A stretch of DNA of 64,000 nucleotides from Candidatus Sphingomonas phytovorans (GCA_029202385.1 CP119314.1:4577001-4641000), one strand, 5' to 3'. Positions 9,052 to 16,317 are shown, counted from the first letter of the stretch. The notes: a model not told the origin generated them from the sequence alone. Program-made: numbers and translations.

Positions 9052-9687
9052 CTAAATCCCGCGGGCACGGTTCGCCATTTCGTCTCCGACGACCCCAAGG
9101 ATCGGATCATGTCGCGGCCGCACCGCCGGCATCTGCTGAACGCGAAGCCCTGGTTGCGCAGCACTTGCGGCGCGGCGGCGTGACTCGACAGGCGACAAGG
9201 CAGGGACATGGCGTTCCTCGTTGGCGATATGGATTTTGAGGTGGAGGGAGGCGAGCTTCATCAATTCTGACGGGCCGCGGGAGAGGGCGAATTCCAGGTC
9301 CCAGATCTCGAACCGCTGTCCGGTTGCCACCAGGAGTACCGAATCGCCGATATTGCCGCGTTCGCGCATCAGCGGCCCGAGCGTCATCATGCCGTCGGGC
9401 GCGAGCATGATCTCCTCGACGAATCCGAAGGTCCGGCGAAGCCGGGTATAATGGGCGTCGAGGTTAGACCCGATGAATGCCGCGCGGCGGGTATCGAAAT
9501 CCCATTGCTGCTGGGCGGCGAAGGCCTTGTCATAGACGACCAGGCACCGCGATTCCTCGTGCAGGCCGACGAAGAGCTGGCCCCCCATTGCCCTTTGCCG
9601 CGCGGTCTCGTGGAAGCTGCGCGGCAAAAGGATCTCGCCCCCGCTGGTCATTTCGCAGATCGCGCTGCCGATGAAGAGCTCGTCCAT
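9052..9687 (-). CDS. MraZ-like protein with altered DNA-binding motifs
   Basis: A 211-aa protein whose first 165 residues follow the two-lobed MraZ/AbrB fold, ending in the family hallmark GQRFEIWDLEFAL. Canonical MraZ has a DxxxR motif in each lobe (DAKGR and DxxGR). Here these positions read TSGGE before ILLP and PDGMM, so the arginines are lost. About 45 weakly structured residues form an extra tail. MraZ normally represses the division and cell-wall cluster. This copy is outside that cluster and is divergent from an FtsZ-like gene, so it is a paralogue with a changed target or none. A distant AAGGGG precedes the ATG. Confidence 0.75.
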   Translation of the reverse strand: MDELFIGSAICEMTSGGEILLPRSFHETARQRAMGGQLFVGLHEESRCLVVYDKAFAAQQQWDFDTRRAAFIGSNLDAHYTRLRRTFGFVEEIMLAPDGMMTLGPLMRERGNIGDSVLLVATGQRFEIWDLEFALSRGPSELMKLASLHLKIHIANEERHVPALSPVESRRRAASAAQPGLRVQQMPAVRPRHDPILGVVGDEMANRARGI

Positions 9688-9773
9688 GTTGCCCGCTACC
9701 CCTTGTCGTTGAGCAACATGGTTAACGAATCATGACCGGTCCGGCGTAGCGCGTAAAACTACTATATCGTGGA

Positions 9774-9919
9774 ATCGCGTAGCCGCGATTCTGCGTAATT
9801 GGACCCGATTCTCGTGGCCGTCGCCAGTGAAGGGGCGCTCCGGGCGGCGATTTGATTCGGCGGGGAGCACGTATCGGATGATTACTTAGGTAGATTGGCG
9901 TGAGTATTTAATGATTACT
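9774..9919. promoter_or_regulatory. Repeats in the MraZ-like / FtsZ-like divergent region
   Basis: The 319-bp gap contains a perfect inverted repeat ATCGCG-TAGC-CGCGAT (9774-9789). It also has two exact direct copies of ATGATTACT at 9878-9886 and 9911-9919, spaced 33 bp, about three helical turns. The region is AT-richer than its surroundings. These are candidate operators for the FtsZ-like gene. No canonical MraZ box (TGGGA repeats) is evident. Confidence 0.45.
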
Positions 9920-10006
9920 GTGATTCTACGGCCTGTTTAACCATGTCTTCTCTGATTAGCGATCCGGTACCGGCGATGGTGAGTCCCGCCGGTCGAGGAG
10001 GCCAAT

Positions 10007-11407
10007 ATGAGCCAGCAGCAACCGAATCCGGGCGATGAGATAGGGGTGACGCTTTTCGGCGTGGGCGGCGCCGGGGGAAATGCCGTGTCCCGGCTGTTCA
10101 GCGCGCCCGGTCATGGCATGAAGATCATCTGTGCCAATACCGACATGCAGGCCATGCGCTCGGTGCCGGCCGCCAGCCAGATCCAGCTCGGCCGTCATCT
10201 TACCGGCGGCCTCGGTGCCGGTGCCAGGCCTGAGGTCGGCCGTGCCGCTGCACGCGAGGCATTGCCCGAGATACTCGCGGCGCTCGACGGAACCTCGCTC
10301 TGCTTCGTCGCGGCCGGGTTCGGCGGTGGCACCGGCACAGGCGCGGCACCCGTCATCGCCCGGGCAGCGCGGGAACGCGGCATCCTGACGATCGGCATCG
10401 CGACCAAGCCCTTTGCGTTCGAGGGCATGCGCCGCACGCGTCTGGCCGCAGCGGGCGTCGCTGAGTTCGAGGACAGCGTCGACGCGCTGGTCGTGGTCTG
10501 CAACGAGCATCTGCTGCATGTCGCCGGTCCCGACACAAGTTTCCGCGGCGCGCTCCATCTGTCCGATTCGATCGTGTGCGATAGCGCGACCGATTTCGCG
10601 GGGCTGGTTGCGGGGCCGGCGCTGAAGCGCCTGACGTTCGCCGACATTCGCTCGACGCTGATATCCGGTGGGCGGGCGGTGATCGGCTATGGCGAGCGGT
10701 GCAATGGTCGGGGGCGTGCGATGCGCGCGGCCGAGTCGGCGTTGCGCAATCCGTTGCTGGAAGATGCGCCACGTGGCGCACAGCGCCTGCTGGTGACGAT
10801 CGCGGGCGGCGCTGATCTCGGCCTGTTCGAGATCGAGGAGGCGGTCGCCCATCTGCGCGCGAATGTGGATGGCGGCGCGGAACTGGTATGGGGCTCGGTG
10901 GTCGATCCCGCGCTCGACGGCCATATACGCATCGGCATCACCGCGGCGGGCCTGCCGCCGCGCGAGACGCTTGAGGATATGCCTGCGTCAGTCGCCCGCC
11001 AGGTGACTGTGCCGATGGCCCCGGTCCTGCAGCCGGTGCTGGCCCCTGTGCCGGGCGAGGCCGACCATGTGGCGACGATCGCCGCCGTGGGACGGGAAGA
11101 AGCTGCGCCGCTCGTCGAGCCCGCCGCTGCCCGGGTCCCCGAACCGGTCGGTGTCGAGCCCGATCGCGACGTGCTGATCCTCAACAGTACCTACAGACTC
11201 GATCTCGATCTCGCCGCTGAGCGTCCGCTGGCCAGGGGGCCGGTCCGCTCGCGCGGCAAGGCCAGCCTGGTCGACCGCATCTATTTCGCGACGCGCGAAC
11301 TGAAGCGAAGCTGGCACCGGCAGCCGGTCGTGCCCCTGCTGCCAGCGCCGCCTGCACGCATGATCCGCGTTACCCGCGGCGTGCCGCAACACCTCGGCAT
11401 GGGCTGA
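10007..11407 (+). CDS. Divergent FtsZ paralogue (tubulin-like GTPase)
   Basis: A 466-aa protein; ATG at 10007 is preceded by GAGGAGG. The GTP-binding half is intact: GVGGAGGNAV (18-26), ANTDMQAM and GGGTGTG (106-112). The T7 synergy loop, normally NxDFAD, reads RLTFAD (208-213). The Asn and first Asp are therefore lost and only the last Asp (213) remains. After a proline-rich linker the C-terminus is basic and lacks the usual DIPAFLR-type peptide that binds FtsA and ZipA. It could co-polymerise with, inhibit or cap the main FtsZ, or form a separate polymer. It resembles in principle the tail-less second FtsZ proteins known from other alphaproteobacteria. Confidence 0.85.
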   Translation: MSQQQPNPGDEIGVTLFGVGGAGGNAVSRLFSAPGHGMKIICANTDMQAMRSVPAASQIQLGRHLTGGLGAGARPEVGRAAAREALPEILAALDGTSLCFVAAGFGGGTGTGAAPVIARAARERGILTIGIATKPFAFEGMRRTRLAAAGVAEFEDSVDALVVVCNEHLLHVAGPDTSFRGALHLSDSIVCDSATDFAGLVAGPALKRLTFADIRSTLISGGRAVIGYGERCNGRGRAMRAAESALRNPLLEDAPRGAQRLLVTIAGGADLGLFEIEEAVAHLRANVDGGAELVWGSVVDPALDGHIRIGITAAGLPPRETLEDMPASVARQVTVPMAPVLQPVLAPVPGEADHVATIAAVGREEAAPLVEPAAARVPEPVGVEPDRDVLILNSTYRLDLDLAAERPLARGPVRSRGKASLVDRIYFATRELKRSWHRQPVVPLLPAPPARMIRVTRGVPQHLGMG

Positions 11408-11414
11408 ATCGATA

Positions 11415-12428
11415 TCAGCTCACCGTCACGCGGTGCGTGCCGCCGGCCTCGTGCTGGAAGGTGGTCCGACGATCCAGGAACATCTGGATGATGTCGGCCG
11501 CCGTGGTCGTATGCTGGCTCGGCTTCACGGTGGTGAACACCCCGCCACCGGCGATGGCGAAGGGCAGCAGCAACTGGTCGGCAAGATAAGGTCCTGCGAA
11601 CGCCGTCGACTCGAGATAGCCTTTCATCCGGCCCACCGAGCGCTTTGCCACCTGCTCGGCAGGCACGCCGAGCTTGCCGAAACCGCTGACCATCTCGGTG
11701 ACATGCTCATAGACCGATTCGAGCAGCAGGATGTTGCCCGGCCCATATTCTTCCGGCAGCTCGCGTACGGAAAAGGCGCGCTCGGGCCAGTCGAGCAGCT
11801 TCTTCGCCATGCGGATCTCGCGGTCAGCGACATCGAAGGGCAGTCCGGTGTAGAGCGCCGTCGCTGAGCAGGACAGCATCGCGCCGCGTTCCGCGCACAC
11901 GACCCGCACCAGTGGTGCGGGCTCGATCTCAACCTCGATCCGTCCGCCGCCGCGTGGGTAGAAGCCATGCCGCACCAGCCGCGCCGAGACGCGCGGCCCC
12001 ATGCGGTTGACGATCGGCAGGAATACCCGGTCGATGAAGTCGAACGGCGGCGCGAGCATGTTGTGCGTGCCGCCCTCAAGCACGAGCCGCGACGGCCCGT
12101 CGGCGAGCAGCAGCGGCATCAGGATAGTCTGGAGGACGAGTCCGGTACTCCCCGCCGTGCCGACCGCGAAGCGATAGTCGCCGGCCGCTACCTTGCCCGG
12201 CCGAAACAGCATCTCGCGCGATCCGACATTCAGGCCCTCGCATTCGCCGCCGCCGATTGTGCAGGCGGCCGCGATGGCGGTGACATGCTGGCGCATCAGC
12301 CCGGGCTTCTCGCGCCTGCCACGGATGTTCGTGATTCGGAAAGGCTGGCCGGTGACGAGCGACAGCGCGCACGCATTGCGCACGACCTGCCCCCCGCCTT
12401 CGCCTTCCGATCCGTCGATGACGATCAT
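11415..12428 (-). CDS. rtcA: RNA 3'-terminal phosphate cyclase
   Basis: A 337-aa RtcA. It converts RNA 3'-phosphate ends into 2',3'-cyclic phosphates using ATP through a covalent AMP-His intermediate. The family text is intact: IDGSEGEGGGQVVRNA at the N-terminus, RGRREKPGLMRQH, the GGTHNMLAPPFDFI block and the C-terminal PSQHTTTAADIIQMFL, which holds the likely nucleophilic His. Length matches E. coli RtcA. It is the last gene of the rsr-Y RNA-rtcB-rtcA unit, separated from rtcB by a dispersed repeat, and ends 7 bp from the convergent FtsZ-like gene. Confidence 0.95.
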   Translation of the reverse strand: MIVIDGSEGEGGGQVVRNACALSLVTGQPFRITNIRGRREKPGLMRQHVTAIAAACTIGGGECEGLNVGSREMLFRPGKVAAGDYRFAVGTAGSTGLVLQTILMPLLLADGPSRLVLEGGTHNMLAPPFDFIDRVFLPIVNRMGPRVSARLVRHGFYPRGGGRIEVEIEPAPLVRVVCAERGAMLSCSATALYTGLPFDVADREIRMAKKLLDWPERAFSVRELPEEYGPGNILLLESVYEHVTEMVSGFGKLGVPAEQVAKRSVGRMKGYLESTAFAGPYLADQLLLPFAIAGGGVFTTVKPSQHTTTAADIIQMFLDRRTTFQHEAGGTHRVTVS

Positions 12429-12439
12429 TGTTCTTCTTC

Positions 12440-12595
12440 CTTCTCCCTCTCCCCTTGTGGGAAAGGGAAGGGGCTCATCGCGCGGCGATGGGAAGGGTGA
12501 GGGGGACTTGGTGGCCCAGTCACGAGCCTCATCCCCTCACCCTTCCGTCGCTTCGCTCCTCCCTCCCTCTCCCACAAGGGGAGAGGGAAAGATTA
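12440..12595. repeat. Dispersed inverted-repeat element, family 1, copy 1
   Basis: A GC-rich element with arms CCTCTCCCCTTGTGG and CCTCTCCCACAAGGG at its ends and an internal block including CACCCTTCCGTCGCT. A second copy with the same order lies at 62806-62942. It separates rtcB from rtcA and can fold into a long hairpin, so it may reduce RtcA expression relative to RtcB. Confidence 0.8.
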
Positions 12596-13819
12596 GCCCT
12601 TCACGCACACCACCTGCTTCAGCGTATGGACGATCTCGACCAGGTCGGCCTGCGCCGCCATCACCGCCTCGATCGGCTTGTACGCCCGCGGGCTCTCGTC
12701 GATCACGCCCTCGTCCTTGCGGCAGGCGACGCCCGCCGTGTCGGCGATATGCTCGGCGAGCGACACCTGCTTCTTGGCCTCGGTGCGGGACATGACCCGG
12801 CCGGCGCCATGGCTGCAGCTGTCGAACGATTCCGGGTTGCCCAGCCCGCGCACGATGAACGATTTCGCGCCCATCGAGCCCGGGATGATCCCCAGCACGC
12901 CCTTCGCCGCGCGCACCGCCCCCTTGCGGGTGACGAGCACATTCTCGCCGAAGTGGTTTTCCCGCGTCACATAATTGTGATGGCAGTTGACCGCCTCCAG
13001 CTCGGCATCGAACGGCTTGGCGATGACCGTCCGGATCGCGCGGATCACGTTGGCCATCATCATGCGCCGGTTGAGCGCCGCGAAATCCTGCGCCCAGCCG
13101 ACCGCCTCGACATAGTCGTCGAAATGGTCGGTCCCTTCCGGGAAGTACGCAAGGTCCTGATCGGGCAGGTTGATGTGCCATTTGCGCATGTCCTGCTTCG
13201 CCAGCTCGATGAAATAGCTGCCGATTGCATTGCCCACGCCGCGCGAGCCCGAATGGAGCATCACCCATACCCGCTGCTCGGTATCGAGGCAGACTTCGAT
13301 GAAGTGGTTGCCCGTGCCAAGGGTGCCGAGATGGACGAGGTTGTTCGTCTTCCCCAGCCGCGGATATTTGGCGACGATCTGCCCGAAGCGATGCGCAAGC
13401 GTCGCCCAGGCCTCGACGATCTCCGCCGGCGGGTCGCCCCACGACCCCGTGTCGCGATTGCCGCGCCCGACCTGCCGGCCGACCGGCACCGCACGTTCGA
13501 TCGCCGCACGCACGCCCTCCAGATTGTCCGGAAGGTCGCTCGCGACGAGCGAGGTGCGCGCCGCCATCATGCCGCAGCCGATGTCGACGCCGACCGCCGC
13601 CGGGATGATCGCGCCCTTGGTCGGTATGACCGAGCCGACGGTCGCGCCGATGCCGACATGCACGTCGGGCATCGCCGCCACATGGCGGAAGATGAACGGC
13701 ATCTGCGCCGCCCGGGCGAGCTGAGCGCGCGCCTTGTCGTCGACCGGCACGCCGCGCGTCCACATCTTCACCGGATAGGCGCCCTCGGCCTTGCTGTACT
13801 CGAAATTCGCTTCGGTCAT
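12593..13819 (-). CDS. rtcB: RNA-splicing ligase RtcB
   Basis: A 408-aa RtcB, the length of the E. coli protein. ATG at 13819 has AGGAGG six bases upstream. It joins 2',3'-cyclic-phosphate or 3'-phosphate RNA ends to 5'-OH ends using GTP and Mn2+. Metal-site residues are present in VDIGCGMMA, LGTGNHFIE and HSGSRGVG, and the guanylylated His lies in SHGAGR. It follows four Y-RNA units, with the end of the last one 37 bases before the ATG. It should be co-expressed with rsr under RtcR control. Confidence 0.96.
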   Translation of the reverse strand: MTEANFEYSKAEGAYPVKMWTRGVPVDDKARAQLARAAQMPFIFRHVAAMPDVHVGIGATVGSVIPTKGAIIPAAVGVDIGCGMMAARTSLVASDLPDNLEGVRAAIERAVPVGRQVGRGNRDTGSWGDPPAEIVEAWATLAHRFGQIVAKYPRLGKTNNLVHLGTLGTGNHFIEVCLDTEQRVWVMLHSGSRGVGNAIGSYFIELAKQDMRKWHINLPDQDLAYFPEGTDHFDDYVEAVGWAQDFAALNRRMMMANVIRAIRTVIAKPFDAELEAVNCHHNYVTRENHFGENVLVTRKGAVRAAKGVLGIIPGSMGAKSFIVRGLGNPESFDSCSHGAGRVMSRTEAKKQVSLAEHIADTAGVACRKDEGVIDESPRAYKPIEAVMAAQADLVEIVHTLKQVVCVKG

Positions 13820-13856
13820 CGTGACCTCCTGTTGTCTTTCTTGCATGTCGCAGCCG

Positions 13857-13971
13857 CGGCGACGAGGTTTGATGAGACGATCTGAGCTACCCGTTGCCGG
13901 GGGTGGGATTGAACCACCGACGGACCGCCCGAAAGCGGCTGCTCTACCTGTAGTCTCACCGGCATTCGCCG
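13857..13971 (-). ncRNA. Y RNA unit D, tRNA-like, permuted in the D-loop
   Basis: Outer stem CGGCGA/TCGCCG, bulge AT, then the shared Ro-side block GCCGG and the inner stem TGAGAC/GTCTCA. Inside lies a permuted tRNA: D-stem strand GAGC, an anticodon-like stem CCGC/GCGG, T-arm GGTGG-TTCAATC-CCACC, acceptor stem CCCG/CGGG closed by a GCAA loop, TA, and the D-stem partner GCTC. The 3' side has ACCTCGTCGCC, shared with units A and B. It lies 37 bases before rtcB. Confidence 0.8.
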
Positions 13972-13984
13972 ACGTACTTCTGGT

Positions 13985-14109
13985 GCTGGCGACAAGGTTC
14001 GGCGAGACATTTCCTCTGAGCTACCCGTTGCCGGGGGTGGAGTTGAACCACCGACCTCCTGCTAGCAAAGCAGGTGCTCTAACCTGTAGTCCCGCCAGCA
14101 TTCGCCAGC
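13985..14109 (-). ncRNA. Y RNA unit C, tRNA-Ala-like, permuted in the D-loop
   Basis: Outer stem GCTGGCGA/TCGCCAGC and inner stem GGCGGGAC/GTCTCGCC with one wobble pair. Inside, in order: GAGC (D-stem 3' strand), anticodon arm CCTGC-TTTGCTA-GCAGG, a five-base variable loop, T-arm GGTGG-TTCAACT-CCACC, acceptor stem CCCG/CGGG closed by GCAA, TA, and GCTC (D-stem 5' strand). The anticodon arm is almost that of tRNA-Ala(UGC). The tRNA ends are therefore fused and the Ro-binding stem opens the D-loop. Confidence 0.85.
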
Positions 14110-14132
14110 TTGATTTCGTACACTCTAATCTT

Positions 14133-14150
14133 CCCCGGCCTTCGCCGAGG
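14133..14150. repeat. Short palindromic repeat between Y RNA units B and C
   Basis: CCCCGGC-CTTC-GCCGAGG type hairpin, the same family as 50197-50214. It lies in the spacer between two Y RNA units and could aid processing of the polycistronic RNA. Confidence 0.6.
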
Positions 14151-14166
14151 AAGGGAAGAGGAGGGG

Positions 14167-14280
14167 CAAGGCGACGAGGTGTTGGCCGGACGCTATTGCT
14201 CTACCCAGCTGAGCTACAAGCCTTTCGGCAAGGCGGGACTCGAACCCGCGACACATGTAGTCCGACCGGCATTCGCCGTG
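14167..14280 (-). ncRNA. Y RNA unit B, tRNA-like, permuted at the anticodon arm
   Basis: Outer stem CACGGCGA/TCGCCTTG with one mismatch, then GCCGG pairing with CCGGC. Inside, in order: T-arm GCGGG-TTCGAGT-CCCGC, an acceptor-like stem GCC/GGC closed by GAAA, TA, and a complete tRNA D-arm GCTC-AGCTGGGTA-GAGC. No anticodon arm is present; the Ro-binding stem takes its place. This topology differs from units A, C and D, in which the D-loop is opened. Confidence 0.82.
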
Positions 14281-14316
14281 CTTTTCTGTTCAGATGCTCC
14301 CTCACTCACATCGTCA

Positions 14317-14335
14317 CCCCGGACTTGTTCCGGGG
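14317..14335. repeat. Dispersed palindrome CCCCGGA-CTTGT-TCCGGGG
   Basis: A short perfect inverted repeat with arms CCCCGGA/TCCGGGG in the spacer between Y RNA units A and B. Related copies are at 53269-53289, 53471-53489 and 53531-53551. A second palindrome, ATGCCGGA-G-TCCGGCAT, lies at 14383-14399. Confidence 0.75.
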
Positions 14336-14417
14336 TCCACTGGCCCGCAAGCGCCCCGGGCGGGGATCAAGCGGATCGGTGGATGCCGGAGTCCGGCATG
14401 ACGATTGACAGGTCGCG

Positions 14418-14578
14418 GTCGTGGCGACGAGGAATAGCGAGACTGTCCTTTGAGCTACCGTGTCTGCGGGGGGCCTCGAACCCCATCTCCCGTTCATCAT
14501 CGCTGACGTTCGGGCGCTCTACTCTGGACGTGCGGGTTTCCCCTGGTGACATGTAGTCCCACCGGCATTCGCCACGAC
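14418..14578 (-). ncRNA. Y RNA unit A, tRNA-like, permuted in the D-loop
   Basis: A perfect 10-bp outer stem GTCGTGGCGA/TCGCCACGAC starts 6 bases after the rsr stop codon. The shared block AATGCCGGT and an inner stem GGGAC/GTCTC follow, then a small extra hairpin GGG-GAAA-CCC. The permuted tRNA core is GAGC, a stem CCCG/CGGG with an 18-base loop in place of the anticodon arm, T-arm GGGG-TTCGAGG-CCCC, acceptor-like CCG/CGG closed by six bases, TA and GCTC. It is the longest unit and the first after rsr. Confidence 0.8.
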
Positions 14579-14584
14579 CTGTTC

Positions 14585-16132
14585 TTATACCTCCATTGCG
14601 TTGACGATGCTGACCCAGTCCCGCGTGTCGCCTGAGGCGAAGCGCGCGATGGTGTCGAACACCGCGTCGGAGAAACCTCCGACATTGAGAATCTCCGGCC
14701 GGCCCGACGCTTGCGTCGTGCCGTGCGGCTGGATGTCGACGCAGACGAGCTTTGCCCGCGGGTTGCGCCGAACGATCTGGTCCCATTCGCGCATCGTCGC
14801 GGTCGACTTGCCCCCGGTGTTGTCCACCCAGGATTCATTGTCCGAGACGATTACGACGAGATCGACGGCCGCCCGTTCCGCGTTGAGCTGGGCAAGCGGC
14901 GCCGAAACGCTGGTCCCGCCACCGCCCAACGCCGCCAGCTTCGCCGTGTTCACGGCTAGACGGGCGAACGGATCGAGCTTCACCTTCACCACACGCTGCT
15001 CGAACGGCAGCACGCGCGCCTGGCGGTTGGTCCTGAGCATTGCAGCCGCGACAAGCGCCGCGACCTGGGTGCACGAGACCTTCGATGTGGCACCCTTGCG
15101 GTAGCCAGTCGCGGGCGAGGCCATCGATCCCGACACGTCGGGGCAGACGACCACGTTGCCGGACACTATCGGCACGTTCGAGACCGAAGCCTCGAGCGCA
15201 TCCTCAAGCGCCGCCTGGACCTTCAACGGCACGCTTTCTCCGGTCGAATCAAGCGCCACCATCAACTGATAGGGCAGGACCCACGCCTTGCGGAGCGCCT
15301 CCGGATCGGACAACCGGGCTGCAACCGCCGCAGTGACCCCGTCCACCGCGAACGCACCGTTGCGCGCCAGGGTGTTCAGGTTCATCCGCAGCGCCTGCCA
15401 GCCCATCGTGCCAGCCAGTTCGCCCCATTGCCCCGCGGTCAGCGGAAAAGCGGTGAGCCACTGGAACGGCACCGGCGGCAACGCTCCTGAAGAAGCGCGC
15501 TTCCAGTCCTCGAACGCCGCGATCTCCACGGGGAGCGCCGCGACATCATAGGGCTTGCCGATCAGCCAGCCGTAAAAGGCACGCCGGGTCTCGTCCCTCG
15601 GGCTCGGGTGAACCATCCGGACGACATCGGCGAGCGACGGGTCATTCCCCGTCGCGGCCGCCATCAGGTCGCGCATCGAGGCCTGCTCCAGCCACAGCTT
15701 CACCAGTCGCTTCGGCCGGGTGCCGAGCGAGGTTCGCCCGATCTGGCCTGATCGCATGATCTGCACGAAGGTCCGAAGCATCCGGCCATTGTCGATCACG
15801 CGCCCGAAGACGCGCACGGCAAGGTCAGGCTCCGCCACCGTCAGATAAGCGGCGAGCAGGGCAGGCATGTCCTTCATCGCGCCGGCCTTGCGGGCATAGA
15901 CCGCCGCTTTGGCGACGAACATCGGATCGACCGCCTTTGCCGCTGCCAGCACCTCGGCGAGGTGAGTCTCGGCGGTGGCATAGAAGTTGTCGCTGAGCGT
16001 GCCGGTCGCCGCAAGCTGGGCGAGCTTCGCCTCGGCGCCATAGGCATAAGCCGACGCTCCCTCTCGATTCACGATGTTCGCGGCCGGGAGCAGCTTTGCG
16101 ATCGCCGAAGCGAAAAGTCCCTTGTTGGCCAT
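14585..16132 (-). CDS. rsr: Rsr, bacterial Ro60 orthologue (TROVE domain plus vWA)
   Basis: A 515-aa ring-shaped RNA-binding protein. I chose the ATG at 16132 (MANKGLFAS), with AAGG nine bases upstream; another ATG at 16141 lies only five bases after the tRNA CCA. HEAT-like TROVE repeats fill about residues 1-330, followed by a von Willebrand A domain with MIDAS motif DVSGS (about 340-345) and later Thr and Asp positions (GGGGTSVSAPL, VSDNES). Ro proteins bind Y RNA and misfolded RNA and, with PNPase, form an RNA-degrading machine. The tRNA-like Y RNAs follow directly, which strongly supports the call. Confidence 0.95.
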   Translation of the reverse strand: MANKGLFASAIAKLLPAANIVNREGASAYAYGAEAKLAQLAATGTLSDNFYATAETHLAEVLAAAKAVDPMFVAKAAVYARKAGAMKDMPALLAAYLTVAEPDLAVRVFGRVIDNGRMLRTFVQIMRSGQIGRTSLGTRPKRLVKLWLEQASMRDLMAAATGNDPSLADVVRMVHPSPRDETRRAFYGWLIGKPYDVAALPVEIAAFEDWKRASSGALPPVPFQWLTAFPLTAGQWGELAGTMGWQALRMNLNTLARNGAFAVDGVTAAVAARLSDPEALRKAWVLPYQLMVALDSTGESVPLKVQAALEDALEASVSNVPIVSGNVVVCPDVSGSMASPATGYRKGATSKVSCTQVAALVAAAMLRTNRQARVLPFEQRVVKVKLDPFARLAVNTAKLAALGGGGTSVSAPLAQLNAERAAVDLVVIVSDNESWVDNTGGKSTATMREWDQIVRRNPRAKLVCVDIQPHGTTQASGRPEILNVGGFSDAVFDTIARFASGDTRDWVSIVNAMEV

Positions 16133-16146
16133 CGTCTCCATCCTTC

Positions 16147-16224
16147 TGGTCAGGGCGGCTGGATTTGAACCAGCGACCCCCGGTGCCCAAGACCGGTGCT
16201 CTGCGCTGCCTGAGCTACGCCCTG
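16147..16224 (-). tRNA. tRNA-Pro(UGG) inside the rsr-rtc transcription unit
   Basis: A full 78-base cloverleaf: acceptor CAGGGCG/CGCCCTG, TA, D-arm GCTC-AGGCAGCGCA-GAGC, anticodon arm CCGGT-CTTGGGC-ACCGG (anticodon TGG), variable GGGTC, T-arm GCTGG-TTCAAAT-CCAGC, discriminator A and encoded CCA. The C1:G72 pair and A73 are bacterial tRNA-Pro identity elements. The 10-base D-loop lacks a clear GG at the usual place, so it may be a decoy or a poor substrate. It lies about 94 bases downstream of the expected sigma-54 start and five bases before the first rsr ATG. Confidence 0.82.
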
Positions 16225-16245
16225 CCGATCCAAACTCTGCAGATC

Positions 16246-16317
16246 CGGGGCGACCGGCCTATTCTGGCCGCCCCTAGTCCGCGCCGTCATGCCGGATGTT
16301 CGACGAACCGGCGTGAC
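16246..16317 (-). other. Two hairpins in the leader of the tRNA-rsr-rtc transcript
   Basis: Reading the leader, GTCACGCCGG and CCGGCATGAC (16286-16317) pair with one mismatch at the very 5' end, and GGGGCG/CGCCCC with GGCC/GGCC (about 16246-16275) form a second stem just before the tRNA. They may protect the 5' end or guide tRNA processing. No good sigma-70 promoter for the tRNA alone is visible here. Confidence 0.45.

Noticed and set aside
8941..9183. An 80-codon plus-strand frame
   Set aside because: Mostly antisense to the MraZ-like gene end, Arg/Ser-rich, with no ribosome site.
12428..13885. A 485-codon plus-strand frame over rtcB
   Set aside because: Shadow of rtcB, which has a full family match and a strong ribosome site.
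13791..14408. A 205-codon plus-strand frame across the Y RNA units
   Set aside because: It runs through structured RNA units on the other strand and has no protein-like text.
13857..14578. CRISPR array or a row of ordinary tRNA genes
   Set aside because: The repeated blocks are not regularly spaced direct repeats with unique spacers. The tRNA parts are in permuted order and lack free acceptor ends, so neither fits; Y RNAs next to rsr do.
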